Of a stretch of 64,000 bases of DNA, positions 53,753 to 62,977 are shown one piece after another. The notes under the pieces were generated by a model. It saw nothing but the letters and a program-made list of their open reading frames with translations. It made no database searches and had not been told where the DNA came from. The stretch's first letter is position 1. The number at the start of each line of letters is the position of its first letter. This DNA comes from Pseudomonas sp. MRSN 12121 (GTDB lineage: Bacteria > Pseudomonadota > Gammaproteobacteria > Pseudomonadales > Pseudomonadaceae), in NCBI RefSeq assembly GCF_000931465.1, contig NZ_CP010892.1, forward strand, positions 4,425,388 through 4,489,387, in the 5' to 3' direction. A program made the translations under genes and the position numbers.

Positions 53753-56700
53753 TCAGAAATCGCGTTTGTAGAAGATGTCCAGCGAGCTGGCGACGCCGCT
53801 GGCGGCTTCCAGGTAGACCTTCTTACTCAGCTTGTAGCGCAGGGCGATGGTGTTGGCCGGCTCGAAGACCCCGACCCCGTAGCGCAGGCTGAGGCGCTCG
53901 GAGATATTGCCGCTGGCCACCACGCTGGTGGTATTGCCGCTGCCCTGGGTGTCGAGCTGGAAGTCGTCGATCCCCAGGTCCTTGGCCAGGCCGCCGGTGA
54001 TGTTCGAGCTGCCCATCAGGCCAAGCCCCAGGGCGGCTTGCGCCAGCATGTTGTTGTCCTCGCCGGTGGTGCTCAGCGGACGGCCGAGCACCAGGTAGGA
54101 CAAGGCCTGCTCCTGGCTCATCGCCGGTTCGGAGAAGATCTGCGTGGTCGGTTGTTCGGCGCTGCCGCTGAGGCGGATACCGGCAATCACATCACCGGTC
54201 TGGCGGATCGCCTCGATGTCCAGGTACGGCTGGTCGATCGGCCCGGCGAACAACAGCCGCGCCCGACGCACAGTCAGGCGCTGGCCATAGGCACGGTAGC
54301 GGCCGTCGTTGAGCCACAGCTCGCCGCGGGTGTCCATGTTGTCGCCGATGTGCACATGGCCCTGCAGGTTGGCGGTCAGGCCGAACCCGGAGAAGCTGAG
54401 CTTGTCTTCGCCGACCACCACATCGATATCCATCGCCATGGCCATCGGCGCTTTGCCCTCTTCGGTCTGGTGCCCGATGATCACCGTGTCGTCCGACACC
54501 TTGACCGTCGACGGCGGCAGCTCGCGGACCGTGATTTCGCCCTTGGGCACCTGGACCTTGCCGGCGATCGCCAGTTTGTCGTCCTTCATCGAGATCTTCA
54601 GGTCCGGCGCCACTTCCAGCACCGCATAGGGCTCGACGGTGACCGGCAGTTGCGTGCCTTTGAGGCTCAGGTCCACCACCAGCGCCTGCCCCCAGGCGAG
54701 ATTGCCGCTCAGGCTGCCCTGCCCGGCCTTGCCACTCTTCCAGCCACCCTTGAGCTGCACGCTTTCACCGGCGATCAGCGCCTGCACCTGCAGGTCCTGG
54801 AGGCTGATGGGCAACTCGGGGCCGGAGACTTCGCCACCGCTGAGCATCAGGTTGCCATTGACCTGCGGCGCCAGCAGGCCGCCGGAAATGCGTCCGCTGC
54901 CATTCAGGGTGCCGGCCAGCTTCTCGACCATCGGCACGAACGGCCGCGCCACCGCCAGGTCCAGCCCGCTGAGGCGGAACTCGCCAGAAAGCGGTCTGTT
55001 TTTCGGCAGCGGGTTGATCTGCGCCTGCAGCATCAGTTCGCCAAGCTTGCCGCCGTTGAAGGCCAGTTGCGTGTCGATGCGCTTGGGGCTCAGGGTGGTG
55101 TCAAGCTTCAGCGCCTGATACGGGAAATCCAGCCACTGCTGCTTTTCCCTGACCCGCAAAGTGCCGCCGCTGGCATCCAGGACAATCCGCCCCTGCGGGC
55201 CAGCGGCCGGCATATCCAGCTTCACGTCGGCGTTGAGCCGGCCCTTCCAGGCGAAGTCCTTGGGCAACCACTGCGCCAGGCTGTCGATCGGGAACTGCTT
55301 GAGGTGGTAGCGCAGCTTGGGCTCGGGCATCAGCCGCTGGTCCTCGCCGCACAGGCTGGCGTCGCCGCTGGCCCAGCAATGGGCGCCGAAGTTCAGTTTG
55401 CCGTCGGCCAGGTATTCGAGCTTCGCCGGGGCTTGCAGCTTCCAGTCCTGCCCGCCGGTCTGGATATCGCCGCTGGCCAGGCGCCCGCGCCAATTGCCCT
55501 GGTTCAGGTTGCCGTCCAGGCCCAGCGCCAGCTTGAGTTGCGGGCCTTGCAGGTCCAGTTGCAGCTTCTGGCTCTTGATATCGCCCTGGCCACTGGCCGT
55601 CAGCGTGCCCAGGGAGGTTTCACCGACCTGGATGCCGGCGCCCTTGAGGTCGATCCGCGCCCGCTGTGCAGCGTCCAGGTTGGCATCGAGCTTGAGGCTC
55701 TGCAGACGATTGTCGGCGAGCCCCAGTTGCTGGCCTTGCAGGTCGAGCTTGCCCTGCGGCGCCTTGAGCGTGCCGGCCACATCGACCCGGCCGTTGAGCT
55801 GGCCGCGCAGCCCGGGCCACAGCTGGCCGAGGCGGGGCAGCTTGATATCGAGCTGCCCGGCCAGGCGCTGTTGCAGGCGACCGGCACCGTTGATGCGGTT
55901 GTCGCCCAGGCGGATGTCCAGGGTGTTCAGGTTCCATTGCTCGCCACCGCCATCGGCCCTGGCCTGCAACACCACCGGCTGGCCGCGCAGCTTGCCCTTG
56001 AGATCCAGGTCGGCATTGAGCTTGAGCTGCTCGTTCTTCATTTCGCCCTGGCTGCGCAAGGGGCCGGCCAGGGTGCCGGGCAACTCGGCGACCCAGTACG
56101 CCGGGTTGATCGCCGACAGATCCAGGGCGGTATCCCAGGCAATGCCATCGGCGAATTGCAGGTTCAGGTGCCCCTCGGCCTTGCCCTGCCCGGCCGCGAG
56201 CTTGAACTCGGGCAGGAAGATTTTCGTCAGGTCGCCGCTGAACGGGCTGCCGAGGCTGAACGCGCCCGCCGGACCGTCGAGGTCGCCCTGGAAGTTGCCC
56301 AGGTAGTTGCCATCGCGGTAAGCGACCTCGGCATTAAAACGATGCACCGCCACCGCCGGCTCTTCGATCAGCGGGTACAGGCGATGCCAGGGGAAATCCA
56401 GCCAGTCGAGCCGGGCTTCGGCGTTCAGGCCCTGGCTCCAGTCCAGCTGGCCGCTGAGCTTGAGGTGCTGCTTGTCGCTGGCCGTGAGGTCGAGCGCGGC
56501 GATCTGTGCGCCCTTGGCGTCGACCTTGCCTTGCAGCGCCAGCGCCACGGCCCCCTGCTCGGCCGGCAGAATGGCCTTGCCCAGCAACTGGTAACCGGCC
56601 TTGAGGTCGCCATCGCCGGTCAGTTCCAGCTGATTGAGCGTCAGGGTATCGGGCAGTTCGGCGCTGGCCTTGAAACCATCGGCGGTGATCCGCACCCGCG

Positions 56701-57427
56701 CCGGCAGGTTTTCCGCCAAAGGTTGCAGTTCACCGCTCAACCGGCCTTGCAGATAACCGCTGCTGTCGGCCGTGAGCTTGAGGGTCTTCAGCAGATCACC
56801 CTCCACCTTCAGCGCCAGCGCCCAGGGTTCGCCCCCCGGGGCCGGGAGGGTCAGGGTGCCGGCGGCGCTCAATGGCCAGTCGCCGCTGGGCGACAACAGC
56901 CCGGAAAGATTGAGGCTGAGGTCGTCGCGCAGCAGGCTCAGCGTCTCGATGTGCAGGCCCTTGGCGGTCCACTGCGCGGCCAGTTGCAGGCCCTTGAGCT
57001 GCTCGCTGCCGTTGAACCGCAAATCGCCGATGCGCACCTGGCCCAGTTCGATAGCCAGGGGCAAGCGCAGATCCGGCAGGCTGATCGGGCCACTGTCCTG
57101 CTCTTCCGCGCCCGGCGGGAATTGCAGGCTGACCTGTTGCACATCCAGTTGCTCGATGCACAGGGTCATGCGCATCAGGCAGGCCGGCGACCAGGCGAAC
57201 GTCGGTGCCTGGAGCTCGACCCGGCTACTGTCCTGCTGCCATAACAAGTGATCGGCGCTCCACTGGCCGCCCAAACGCCCGGCGAAGTTTTCCACCGTCA
57301 GCCCCGGTACCAGGCCCAGGGCCCAGCGACTGCCGGCCTGGGTCCCGAGCAGCGACGCCAGCGCCAGTACCGTCACGGCCACCAGCGCGAACAGCGCCAG
57401 CAGCCCGATCTTCACACCACGCTTCAC
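53753..57427 (-). CDS. tamB: Translocation and assembly module subunit TamB
   Basis: TamB is a 1224-aa inner-membrane-anchored periplasmic protein of the AsmA/bridge-like lipid-transport type. It has an N-terminal signal anchor (GVKIGLLALFALVAVTVLALASLLG), a very long beta-helical body, and the conserved C-terminal DUF490/TamB domain (last 350 residues or so, ending SLDIFYKRDF). The start is a GTG at 57427 that overlaps the tamA stop (GTGA); the longer in-frame ORF to 57835 covers tamA and is rejected. It works with TamA in outer-membrane protein insertion or lipid transport. Confidence 0.93.
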   Translation of the reverse strand: MKRGVKIGLLALFALVAVTVLALASLLGTQAGSRWALGLVPGLTVENFAGRLGGQWSADHLLWQQDSSRVELQAPTFAWSPACLMRMTLCIEQLDVQQVSLQFPPGAEEQDSGPISLPDLRLPLAIELGQVRIGDLRFNGSEQLKGLQLAAQWTAKGLHIETLSLLRDDLSLNLSGLLSPSGDWPLSAAGTLTLPAPGGEPWALALKVEGDLLKTLKLTADSSGYLQGRLSGELQPLAENLPARVRITADGFKASAELPDTLTLNQLELTGDGDLKAGYQLLGKAILPAEQGAVALALQGKVDAKGAQIAALDLTASDKQHLKLSGQLDWSQGLNAEARLDWLDFPWHRLYPLIEEPAVAVHRFNAEVAYRDGNYLGNFQGDLDGPAGAFSLGSPFSGDLTKIFLPEFKLAAGQGKAEGHLNLQFADGIAWDTALDLSAINPAYWVAELPGTLAGPLRSQGEMKNEQLKLNADLDLKGKLRGQPVVLQARADGGGEQWNLNTLDIRLGDNRINGAGRLQQRLAGQLDIKLPRLGQLWPGLRGQLNGRVDVAGTLKAPQGKLDLQGQQLGLADNRLQSLKLDANLDAAQRARIDLKGAGIQVGETSLGTLTASGQGDIKSQKLQLDLQGPQLKLALGLDGNLNQGNWRGRLASGDIQTGGQDWKLQAPAKLEYLADGKLNFGAHCWASGDASLCGEDQRLMPEPKLRYHLKQFPIDSLAQWLPKDFAWKGRLNADVKLDMPAAGPQGRIVLDASGGTLRVREKQQWLDFPYQALKLDTTLSPKRIDTQLAFNGGKLGELMLQAQINPLPKNRPLSGEFRLSGLDLAVARPFVPMVEKLAGTLNGSGRISGGLLAPQVNGNLMLSGGEVSGPELPISLQDLQVQALIAGESVQLKGGWKSGKAGQGSLSGNLAWGQALVVDLSLKGTQLPVTVEPYAVLEVAPDLKISMKDDKLAIAGKVQVPKGEITVRELPPSTVKVSDDTVIIGHQTEEGKAPMAMAMDIDVVVGEDKLSFSGFGLTANLQGHVHIGDNMDTRGELWLNDGRYRAYGQRLTVRRARLLFAGPIDQPYLDIEAIRQTGDVIAGIRLSGSAEQPTTQIFSEPAMSQEQALSYLVLGRPLSTTGEDNNMLAQAALGLGLMGSSNITGGLAKDLGIDDFQLDTQGSGNTTSVVASGNISERLSLRYGVGVFEPANTIALRYKLSKKVYLEAASGVASSLDIFYKRDF

Positions 57428-59151
57428 AGCTCTGGCCCCATGGAAAAGTGCAAGCGAATGCCGCCGTCGTCGTCCAGCGCATGGGCCAGGTCCAGGCGGA
57501 TCGGCCCCACCGGCGACACCCAGCGCACACCGACGCCCACGCCGGTCTTGAGGTTCGGCAGCTCCAGCTTGTCGAACGAATTGCCCTGGTCGACAAAGGT
57601 CGCCAGGCGCCATTTTTCCGCGATCGAGTATTGGTACTCGACGCTGCCGGCCACCATGTAGCGACCGCCGATCCGATCGCCGTCGGAGTTCTCCGGCGAC
57701 AGGCTCTGATAGTCGTAGCCCCGCACGCTCTGGTCGCCGCCGGCGAAAAAGCGCAGCGACGGCGGAATCTTCTTGTAACCGTTGGTGGCGCTGCCGCCGA
57801 ACTGCACGCGGCCGAGGAAACGATGGTTGTCCCACACCGTGGTCAGGCCCTTGAGCAACACGGTGCCGTACAGCAGGTTGGTGTCTGAACCGGCCCCCTC
57901 CTTGGCCACCTTGGTGTCGAATTGCAGGCGATAGCCATTGTGCGGGTCGATACGGTTGTCGCTGCGCAGGTAGGAATAACTGACGCCCGGCATCAACAGG
58001 TTACTCAGGCCCGAGTCGTCGCCCAGCCGGTATTCCTCGCGCTGCCACTTCAGCGAAATCACCCGCTGCCAGCCACTGGGCAGCTTGCTATGCCACTCGG
58101 GGCCGAGGGTGAGCAACTTGCTCAGGCTGTCGGTATTGGCGATTTCTTCGTTCTGATAGCCGCCGGCGAAACGCAGCTTGTCGGTCAGCGGCGGGTCCAG
58201 CGGTATGTCGTAGAACAGCCCGACGTTCTGCCGCGGCGCGGACACTTCCGCTTCCCAGCCATAACTGTGGCCTTCGGCGTTGACCCAGTGCCGGGTCCAG
58301 TTGGCCTTGGCCCGCGGCCCCACGTCGGTGGAAAAACCCAGGCCCAGGCCCATGGTCCGCGGCTTGCGGGTCTGCAACTGGACCGCCACCGGGATCACCT
58401 CGGCGGTGGCCGCGGTGGGCGCCGCGTCGACGCGCACGCCTTCGAAATAACCGCTCGATTGCAGCGCCTGGTTGAGCTCGGCGATCAGCTCGGAATCGTA
58501 GGGAGTGCCGGCCTTGAAGGGCACCATGCGTTGCAGCAGGTCTTCGTCGAACGGCGTATCGCCGGCGAAACTGACCTTGCCCAGGGCATAGCGCGGACCA
58601 CTTTCGTACACCAGCTCGATATCCGCCACCCCGGCCTGGGGGTCCACCGCGAGCTGCTGGCGGGTGAAGCGCCCGCTGAAAAAGCCATAGCGCGACGCCT
58701 GGTTCTGGATCAGGCGCTTGGCGTCTTCGTAGTGACCGTGGTTGAGCACCGCGCCGCTCTTGAGCTGATCGCTCCTGGGCACGCGAAAGCCCTTGAGGGA
58801 AGCCGCCGGGCCGTCGACCCGGATGGTGACGTTGCGCAGATGCACCGGCTCGCCCGGGTCGATGTCGAGCACCAGGCGCGGCTTCTCGCCGCCTTTGACT
58901 TCGCTGCTGATCCGCGGCTGGTAGTAGCCCAGGGCCTGGGCGGCCTTGCGGGCCTGCTCCTCGGCGCCACGGCTGAAGCGCAGCAGCGCCTCCTCGTCAC
59001 GCTCGCCAACGCCGCCAATGTAGCCTTCCACATTGGCCTTGAGCTCGTCGTTAGAGGGTTTGACCCTGACGTCCAGTTCGCTCTGCGCCAGCGCCGCACA
59101 GCTGGTGAACAGCAGCAACAAGCCGCTGGTGAATCTTCCTGAAAACTTCAT
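57424..59151 (-). CDS. tamA: Translocation and assembly module subunit TamA
   Basis: TamA is a 575-aa outer-membrane protein of the Omp85 family. It has a signal peptide (RFTSGLLLLFTSCAALAQ), three POTRA domains (about 25-265) and a C-terminal 16-strand barrel. The conserved lid-loop motif appears as GGDQSVRGYDYQSLSP, and the barrel ends HFSMGPEL. The start chosen is ATG 59151 (MKFSGRFTSG); an in-frame ATG 45 bases upstream lacks a signal-like start. It is translationally coupled to tamB. Confidence 0.94.
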   Translation of the reverse strand: MKFSGRFTSGLLLLFTSCAALAQSELDVRVKPSNDELKANVEGYIGGVGERDEEALLRFSRGAEEQARKAAQALGYYQPRISSEVKGGEKPRLVLDIDPGEPVHLRNVTIRVDGPAASLKGFRVPRSDQLKSGAVLNHGHYEDAKRLIQNQASRYGFFSGRFTRQQLAVDPQAGVADIELVYESGPRYALGKVSFAGDTPFDEDLLQRMVPFKAGTPYDSELIAELNQALQSSGYFEGVRVDAAPTAATAEVIPVAVQLQTRKPRTMGLGLGFSTDVGPRAKANWTRHWVNAEGHSYGWEAEVSAPRQNVGLFYDIPLDPPLTDKLRFAGGYQNEEIANTDSLSKLLTLGPEWHSKLPSGWQRVISLKWQREEYRLGDDSGLSNLLMPGVSYSYLRSDNRIDPHNGYRLQFDTKVAKEGAGSDTNLLYGTVLLKGLTTVWDNHRFLGRVQFGGSATNGYKKIPPSLRFFAGGDQSVRGYDYQSLSPENSDGDRIGGRYMVAGSVEYQYSIAEKWRLATFVDQGNSFDKLELPNLKTGVGVGVRWVSPVGPIRLDLAHALDDDGGIRLHFSMGPEL

Positions 59152-59162
59152 AGGCGCGAATG

Positions 59163-59187
59163 CTATCACGAGCGGGGAACGTGATAG
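59163..59187. promoter_or_regulatory. Inverted repeat upstream of tamA
   Basis: CTATCACG-N9-CGTGATAG is a perfect 8-bp inverted repeat ending 12 bases before the tamA start, where the ribosome site would be expected. It may be an operator or a leader hairpin. No regulator is assigned. Confidence 0.4.
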
Positions 59188-59214
59188 AGCGCACAAATGT
59201 GAGGAAAGTTCTGT

Positions 59215-59865
59215 TCAACCGATCGCGCTGTGCACGACCTGCGGATTGGCGTGAAAAAAAACGTGTTCGCGAATCGGGCCAACCGCGATCTCGCCGATCT
59301 CCTCATAGCCCTGGCGCTTGTAGAAGTCCAGGTAGCGCGGGTCACCGGTGTCCAGCACCACCCCCTGGGAATGCTCGTCCACCGCGCACCAGTTGTGTAC
59401 GGCCTGCAGCAGCTGCTCGCCGAAATGCTTGCCCTGGAATTGCGGATGGATGCCCAGCAACGGCAGCAGGTGCACCGCCTCCGTGGGCAGGCAGCTCTGC
59501 ACCGCCGCGTGGTAGTCCAGGTAGCGCCGGGTACAGCGAAAACCGGTGCTGAGCACCATGCGCAGGCGCCAGGCCCAGCTCTCGGTGATCCCCAGACGGC
59601 GCTGGGGCGGCGCGATCAGGGCAATGCCGATCAGCCGGTCGTTGACCAGCAGGCCGATGGCCGGCAGGTCCTGGATGAAATGCTGCTTGACCAGCTCGCG
59701 CACCGTGGCCCGCACGCGCTGCTCGAACCCCGGGCGCTCGGCTTCGAACAGATAAGCGAAAGTCGGCTCGTGACGATAAGCCTGATACAGCAGGGACCGG
59801 GCTTCGCGGGCGTAGCCGCTGTCGAGCATATGAATGTCGGCGATGGCCGTCGAGGTTTCAGGCAT
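59215..59865 (-). CDS. GNAT family N-acetyltransferase
   Basis: The 216-aa protein has a GNAT C-terminal half: LLPLLGIHPQFQGKHFGEQLLQ (beta4 and the acetyl-CoA loop Q-x-x-G-x-G/H) and YLDFYKRQGYEEIGE. The N-terminal 60 residues are helical and less conserved. The start at 59865 follows GGGAGAG; an in-frame ATG further upstream has no ribosome site. The substrate is unknown. It lies 63 bases before tamA on the same strand and could be co-transcribed. Confidence 0.85.
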   Translation of the reverse strand: MPETSTAIADIHMLDSGYAREARSLLYQAYRHEPTFAYLFEAERPGFEQRVRATVRELVKQHFIQDLPAIGLLVNDRLIGIALIAPPQRRLGITESWAWRLRMVLSTGFRCTRRYLDYHAAVQSCLPTEAVHLLPLLGIHPQFQGKHFGEQLLQAVHNWCAVDEHSQGVVLDTGDPRYLDFYKRQGYEEIGEIAVGPIREHVFFHANPQVVHSAIG

Positions 59866-60071
59866 GGCGGTGGCTCTCCCCTGGGCTGGCTGGAAATGGC
59901 CGGGCGGCATGGCAGTGTTCTGCGGTGCGGGTCTTGTTGCTAGGAGCCGAAACGGTGGGTGATCGTTCCTTCGCACCGCCCATGGACCTTAGCAGCGCAT
60001 CCCTGCCGTCGCCACGCTGGCTGCCGCGCGACTTGTCGGCTAGCATCGCAGTTTTGCCAGGACTGCCGACC

Positions 60072-60884
60072 ATGAAGATCGTCTCGTTCAATATCAACGG
60101 GCTGCGTGCCCGCCCCCATCAGCTGGCGGCGCTGATCGACAAGCACCAACCGGACGTCATCGGCCTGCAGGAGACCAAGGTCGCCGACGAGCAGTTCCCC
60201 CTGGCCGAAGTCCAGGCGCTGGGGTATCACGTGCATTACCACGGGCAGAAAGGCCACTACGGTGTCGCGCTGCTTTCGCGCCAGGCGCCCCTGGAGTTGC
60301 ACAAAGGCTTCGACGGTGACGAGGAAGATGCCCAGCGGCGGTTTATCTGGGGCACCTTCGCCGATGCCCAGGGTACCCCGGTGACCATCATGAACGGCTA
60401 CTTCCCCCAGGGCGAAAGCCGCGACCACCCCACCAAGTTCCCGGCCAAGCAGCGCTTCTACAGCGACCTGCAACACCTCCTGGAAACCCGCTTCAGCAAC
60501 GAACAACCGCTGGTGGTCATGGGCGATGTGAACATTTCCCCGGAAGACTGCGACATCGGCATCGGCCCGGACAACATGAAGCGCTGGCTGAAAACCGGTA
60601 AATGCAGCTTCCTGCCGGAAGAACGCGAGTGGATGGCCCGCCTGAAAAACTGGGGCCTGGTGGACAGCTTCCGCCACCTGAACCCCGAGGTGGCCGATCG
60701 TTTCAGCTGGTTCGACTACCGCAGCCGCGGTTTCGAGGACGAACCCAAACGCGGCCTGCGCATCGACCTGATCATGGCCTCCCACGGCCTGCTGCCACGG
60801 ATCAAGGAAGCAGGCGTCGACTACGACCTGCGCGGTATGGAGAAACCTTCCGACCATGCGCCGATCTGGCTCGAACTGAGCTGA
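60072..60884 (+). CDS. xthA: Exodeoxyribonuclease III (XthA)
   Basis: This Mg-dependent AP endonuclease and 3'-5' exonuclease acts in base-excision repair. The 270-aa protein has Asn7 (SFNINGLRAR), the metal ligand Glu34 (GLQETK), the GDVNISPEDCDIG block with catalytic Asp and Asn, and the terminal SDHAPIWLEL with the catalytic His. It is divergent from the GNAT gene and converges on the YegP-like gene over a shared terminator. Confidence 0.96.
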   Translation: MKIVSFNINGLRARPHQLAALIDKHQPDVIGLQETKVADEQFPLAEVQALGYHVHYHGQKGHYGVALLSRQAPLELHKGFDGDEEDAQRRFIWGTFADAQGTPVTIMNGYFPQGESRDHPTKFPAKQRFYSDLQHLLETRFSNEQPLVVMGDVNISPEDCDIGIGPDNMKRWLKTGKCSFLPEEREWMARLKNWGLVDSFRHLNPEVADRFSWFDYRSRGFEDEPKRGLRIDLIMASHGLLPRIKEAGVDYDLRGMEKPSDHAPIWLELS

Positions 60885-60894
60885 TCGCCGGCAC

Positions 60895-60927
60895 AAAAAA
60901 GCCCATCCGAAGATGGGCTTTCTTTTT
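60895..60927. terminator. Bidirectional terminator between xthA and the YegP-like gene
   Basis: A 10-bp stem (AAAGCCCATC/GATGGGCTTT) has a CGAA loop, with A and T runs on either side. It lies directly after both converging genes and slightly overlaps the YegP-like stop. Confidence 0.9.
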
Positions 60928-61258
60928 ATACGCTCAGCAACTCGACCCGTTCGCTGGTGCCGGCCTGCATGATGGCCTCGATGGCGGACTCGCGGGTCGG
61001 CTCCGAGTCATACAGGTGGCTGACCAGGATCACCTCCTTGCCGGCCTTGAGGTTGAAGTAGGATTTGCCGCCCGGGGCGATCTTCTTTTCGTAATGGTTT
61101 GCCGAGGCGCAGTGGGTGCGAAACAGCGCGATGGCGGCCTCGGCACTGTCACGACACGGGTAACGGTCGCTTTGAAGCATGGTCTGCGCGTCCCTGGATT
61201 TCAGCAGGAACCTGAAAGCGCCGCTGCCATATTGCTTCAGTTCGAACCAGCCACTCAT
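60926..61258 (-). CDS. YegP family protein (two DUF1508 repeats)
   Basis: The 110-aa cytoplasmic protein is built from two repeats of the DUF1508/YegP motif: FRFLLKSRDAQTMLQSDRYP... (about 15-50) and SYFNLKAGKEVILVSHLYD... (about 66-100). The family is widespread but its role is unknown. The start at 61258 (MSGWFELKQYGSG) is the conserved N-terminus; a longer in-frame start at 61330 is not. Confidence 0.85.
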   Translation of the reverse strand: MSGWFELKQYGSGAFRFLLKSRDAQTMLQSDRYPCRDSAEAAIALFRTHCASANHYEKKIAPGGKSYFNLKAGKEVILVSHLYDSEPTRESAIEAIMQAGTSERVELLSV

Positions 61259-61438
61259 TTCATACTCCTTTGACACAAGCAAATTGCAGCCGCGGCTGCA
61301 TCGACGCCTGGTGACAACGAGTCCTGGCATGCGCCAGTTCCCCTCCAGACAAAGTTTTCAACTCTACTAAGCCGCTGGCGCAGGGTCTTTAGGAGCATTC
61401 TGAAAAGCCCAGGCGAACCTTCTGGATAGCTGCCTCCG

Positions 61439-61470
61439 CTGTCACATCCCGGTCACCTCACCGACTTAAT
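61439..61470 (+). promoter_or_regulatory. PHO-box-like promoter (PhoB site plus -10)
   Basis: CTGTCAC-ATCC-CGGTCAC matches the 11-bp-repeat PhoB site (consensus CTGTCAT-N4-CTGTCAT) with three mismatches in 14 positions. A -10-like CTTAAT follows at 61465-61470, nine bases downstream, the normal layout for PhoB-activated promoters. The next gene encodes a PstS-like protein. Confidence 0.65.
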
Positions 61471-61509
61471 CTCGCCGCATTCGCTTCCGCCATAGAAGGC
61501 CATCGCCAC

Positions 61510-62892
61510 ATGTCACGCGTTTGCACCGTCACTGAACGGGATCTCTGGTGCCGGACCCTGTGCCTGCTCGTGGTCGGCTTCGTCTGCTACGCCCTGCCCT
61601 GGTCGGTGTTCGCCGCCCTGCCCCTGGCCGTCGACCAGCAGCCGGTGCTGCGCATCCAGGGCTCGAACACCATCGGCGCCGCATTGGGGCCGGCCCTGGT
61701 CAAGGGCCTGATGCAGGAACAAGGCTTGCTCGATATCCGCATCGACGCCTCGGACCGGGACAACGAACGCCGGGTAAGCGGCCAGGATGCCCAGGGCCGG
61801 CGGGTCTTCGTCGAGATCGCCGCCCATGGCTCCAGCACCGGTTTCAGTGCCCTGAAGAACGCCAGCGCCGACCTCGCCGCGGCGTCACGCCCGATCAAGG
61901 ACAGCGAGCTGGTGGAACTGGAAAGCCTCGGCGACCTGAAAGCCCCGGAGGCCGAGCAGGTGATTGCCATCGATGGCCTGGCCATCATTCTCCACCCGCA
62001 CAACCCGCTGGCGCGGCTGGATACCGAGCAACTGGCGCGCATCTTCAGCGGCGAGGTGAAAACCTGGGAAGAACTGGGCGGCGTCGGCGGCGCGATCCAC
62101 CTGTACGCTCGCGATGACCGCTCCGGCACCTACGACACCTTCAAGGAACTGGTGCTGGCCCGGCGCGGCAAGAGCCTCGGCACGGCGGCGAAGCGCTTCG
62201 AGTCCAGCGAACAGTTGTCCGACGCCGTCAGCCGCGATCCCCAGGGCATCGGTTTCATCGGCCTGCCCTATGTGCGCCAGGCCAAGGCCGTGGCCATCGT
62301 CGACGGCGGCTCGCAAGCGATGTTGCCCCTGGACAGCCTGATCGCCACCGAGGACTACCCGCTGTCCCGGCGCCTGTACTTCTACCTGCCGCCGGAGGCA
62401 CAGAACCCCTGGGCCAGCGCCCTGGTGCGCTTTGCCCAGAGCGACCGCGGCCAGGCCATAGTCGCGGCCAACGGTTTCGTCGCCCAGACCGTGCTGGCCA
62501 TGAGCGTCGCCCCCGCGCCACAGATGCCCGAGGGCTACCAGGCCATCGCGCGGCAGGCGCAGCGCCTGACCGTGAATTTTCGCTTCGAGGAAGGCAGCGC
62601 CACCCTGGACAACAAGGCGCGCCAGGATCTGCTGCGGGTGGTGGATTTTCTCAAGCGTTACGACAAGCTGGACAAACGGGTGAGCCTGGTCGGGTTCGGC
62701 GACGACAAGGACGATCCGGCCCGCGCCGCGCTGCTGTCCAAGCTGCGGGCCATGGCGGTGCGTCGGGAGCTGGTGAAGAACGGCGTGGTGCTGCGCGAGA
62801 TCCGCGGCTTCGGCGCGCAGATGCCGGTCGCGGCCAATACCGCGGACGAGGGGCGGATCAAGAATCGGCGGGTGGAAGTCTGGGTGTATTGA
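61510..62892 (+). CDS. PstS-like phosphate-binding domain fused to OmpA C-terminal domain
   Basis: The 460-aa exported protein has a hydrophobic signal segment at about residues 15-36, a PstS/PBP-like domain (about 44-335) and an OmpA-type peptidoglycan-binding domain (about 352-460). Ligand motifs seen are GSNTIG (51-56), SRPIK (126-130) and DRSGTYDTF (203-211), placed as in phosphate-binding proteins. The OmpA domain keeps the Asp and Arg that bind diaminopimelate (Asp398 and Arg413) and the final NRRVEV. No transporter genes are next to it. A PHO-box-like promoter stands upstream, so it is probably made during phosphate starvation as a wall-tethered binding protein. Confidence 0.88.
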   Translation: MSRVCTVTERDLWCRTLCLLVVGFVCYALPWSVFAALPLAVDQQPVLRIQGSNTIGAALGPALVKGLMQEQGLLDIRIDASDRDNERRVSGQDAQGRRVFVEIAAHGSSTGFSALKNASADLAAASRPIKDSELVELESLGDLKAPEAEQVIAIDGLAIILHPHNPLARLDTEQLARIFSGEVKTWEELGGVGGAIHLYARDDRSGTYDTFKELVLARRGKSLGTAAKRFESSEQLSDAVSRDPQGIGFIGLPYVRQAKAVAIVDGGSQAMLPLDSLIATEDYPLSRRLYFYLPPEAQNPWASALVRFAQSDRGQAIVAANGFVAQTVLAMSVAPAPQMPEGYQAIARQAQRLTVNFRFEEGSATLDNKARQDLLRVVDFLKRYDKLDKRVSLVGFGDDKDDPARAALLSKLRAMAVRRELVKNGVVLREIRGFGAQMPVAANTADEGRIKNRRVEVWVY

Positions 62893-62908
62893 CGCGGCGG
62901 CCGACGTC

Positions 62909-62971
62909 ATCGCGGGCAAGCCAAGCGCCTACAGATGTACAGCGTCCGTAGGCGCTCGACTTGCCCGCGAT
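62909..62971. repeat. REPIN (CGCGGGCAAG variant)
   Basis: ATCGCGGGCAAGCCAAGCGC... (62909-62933) and the inverted GTAGGCGCTCGACTTGCCCG... (62948-62971) face each other with a 14-base gap. It lies between two convergent genes. Confidence 0.88.
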
Positions 62972-62977
62972 AGCTGT

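Noticed and set aside
54038..57244. 1068-codon plus-strand ORF over tamB
   Set aside because: It is antisense to tamB, with repetitive Gln/Leu/Arg-rich translation and no family resemblance.
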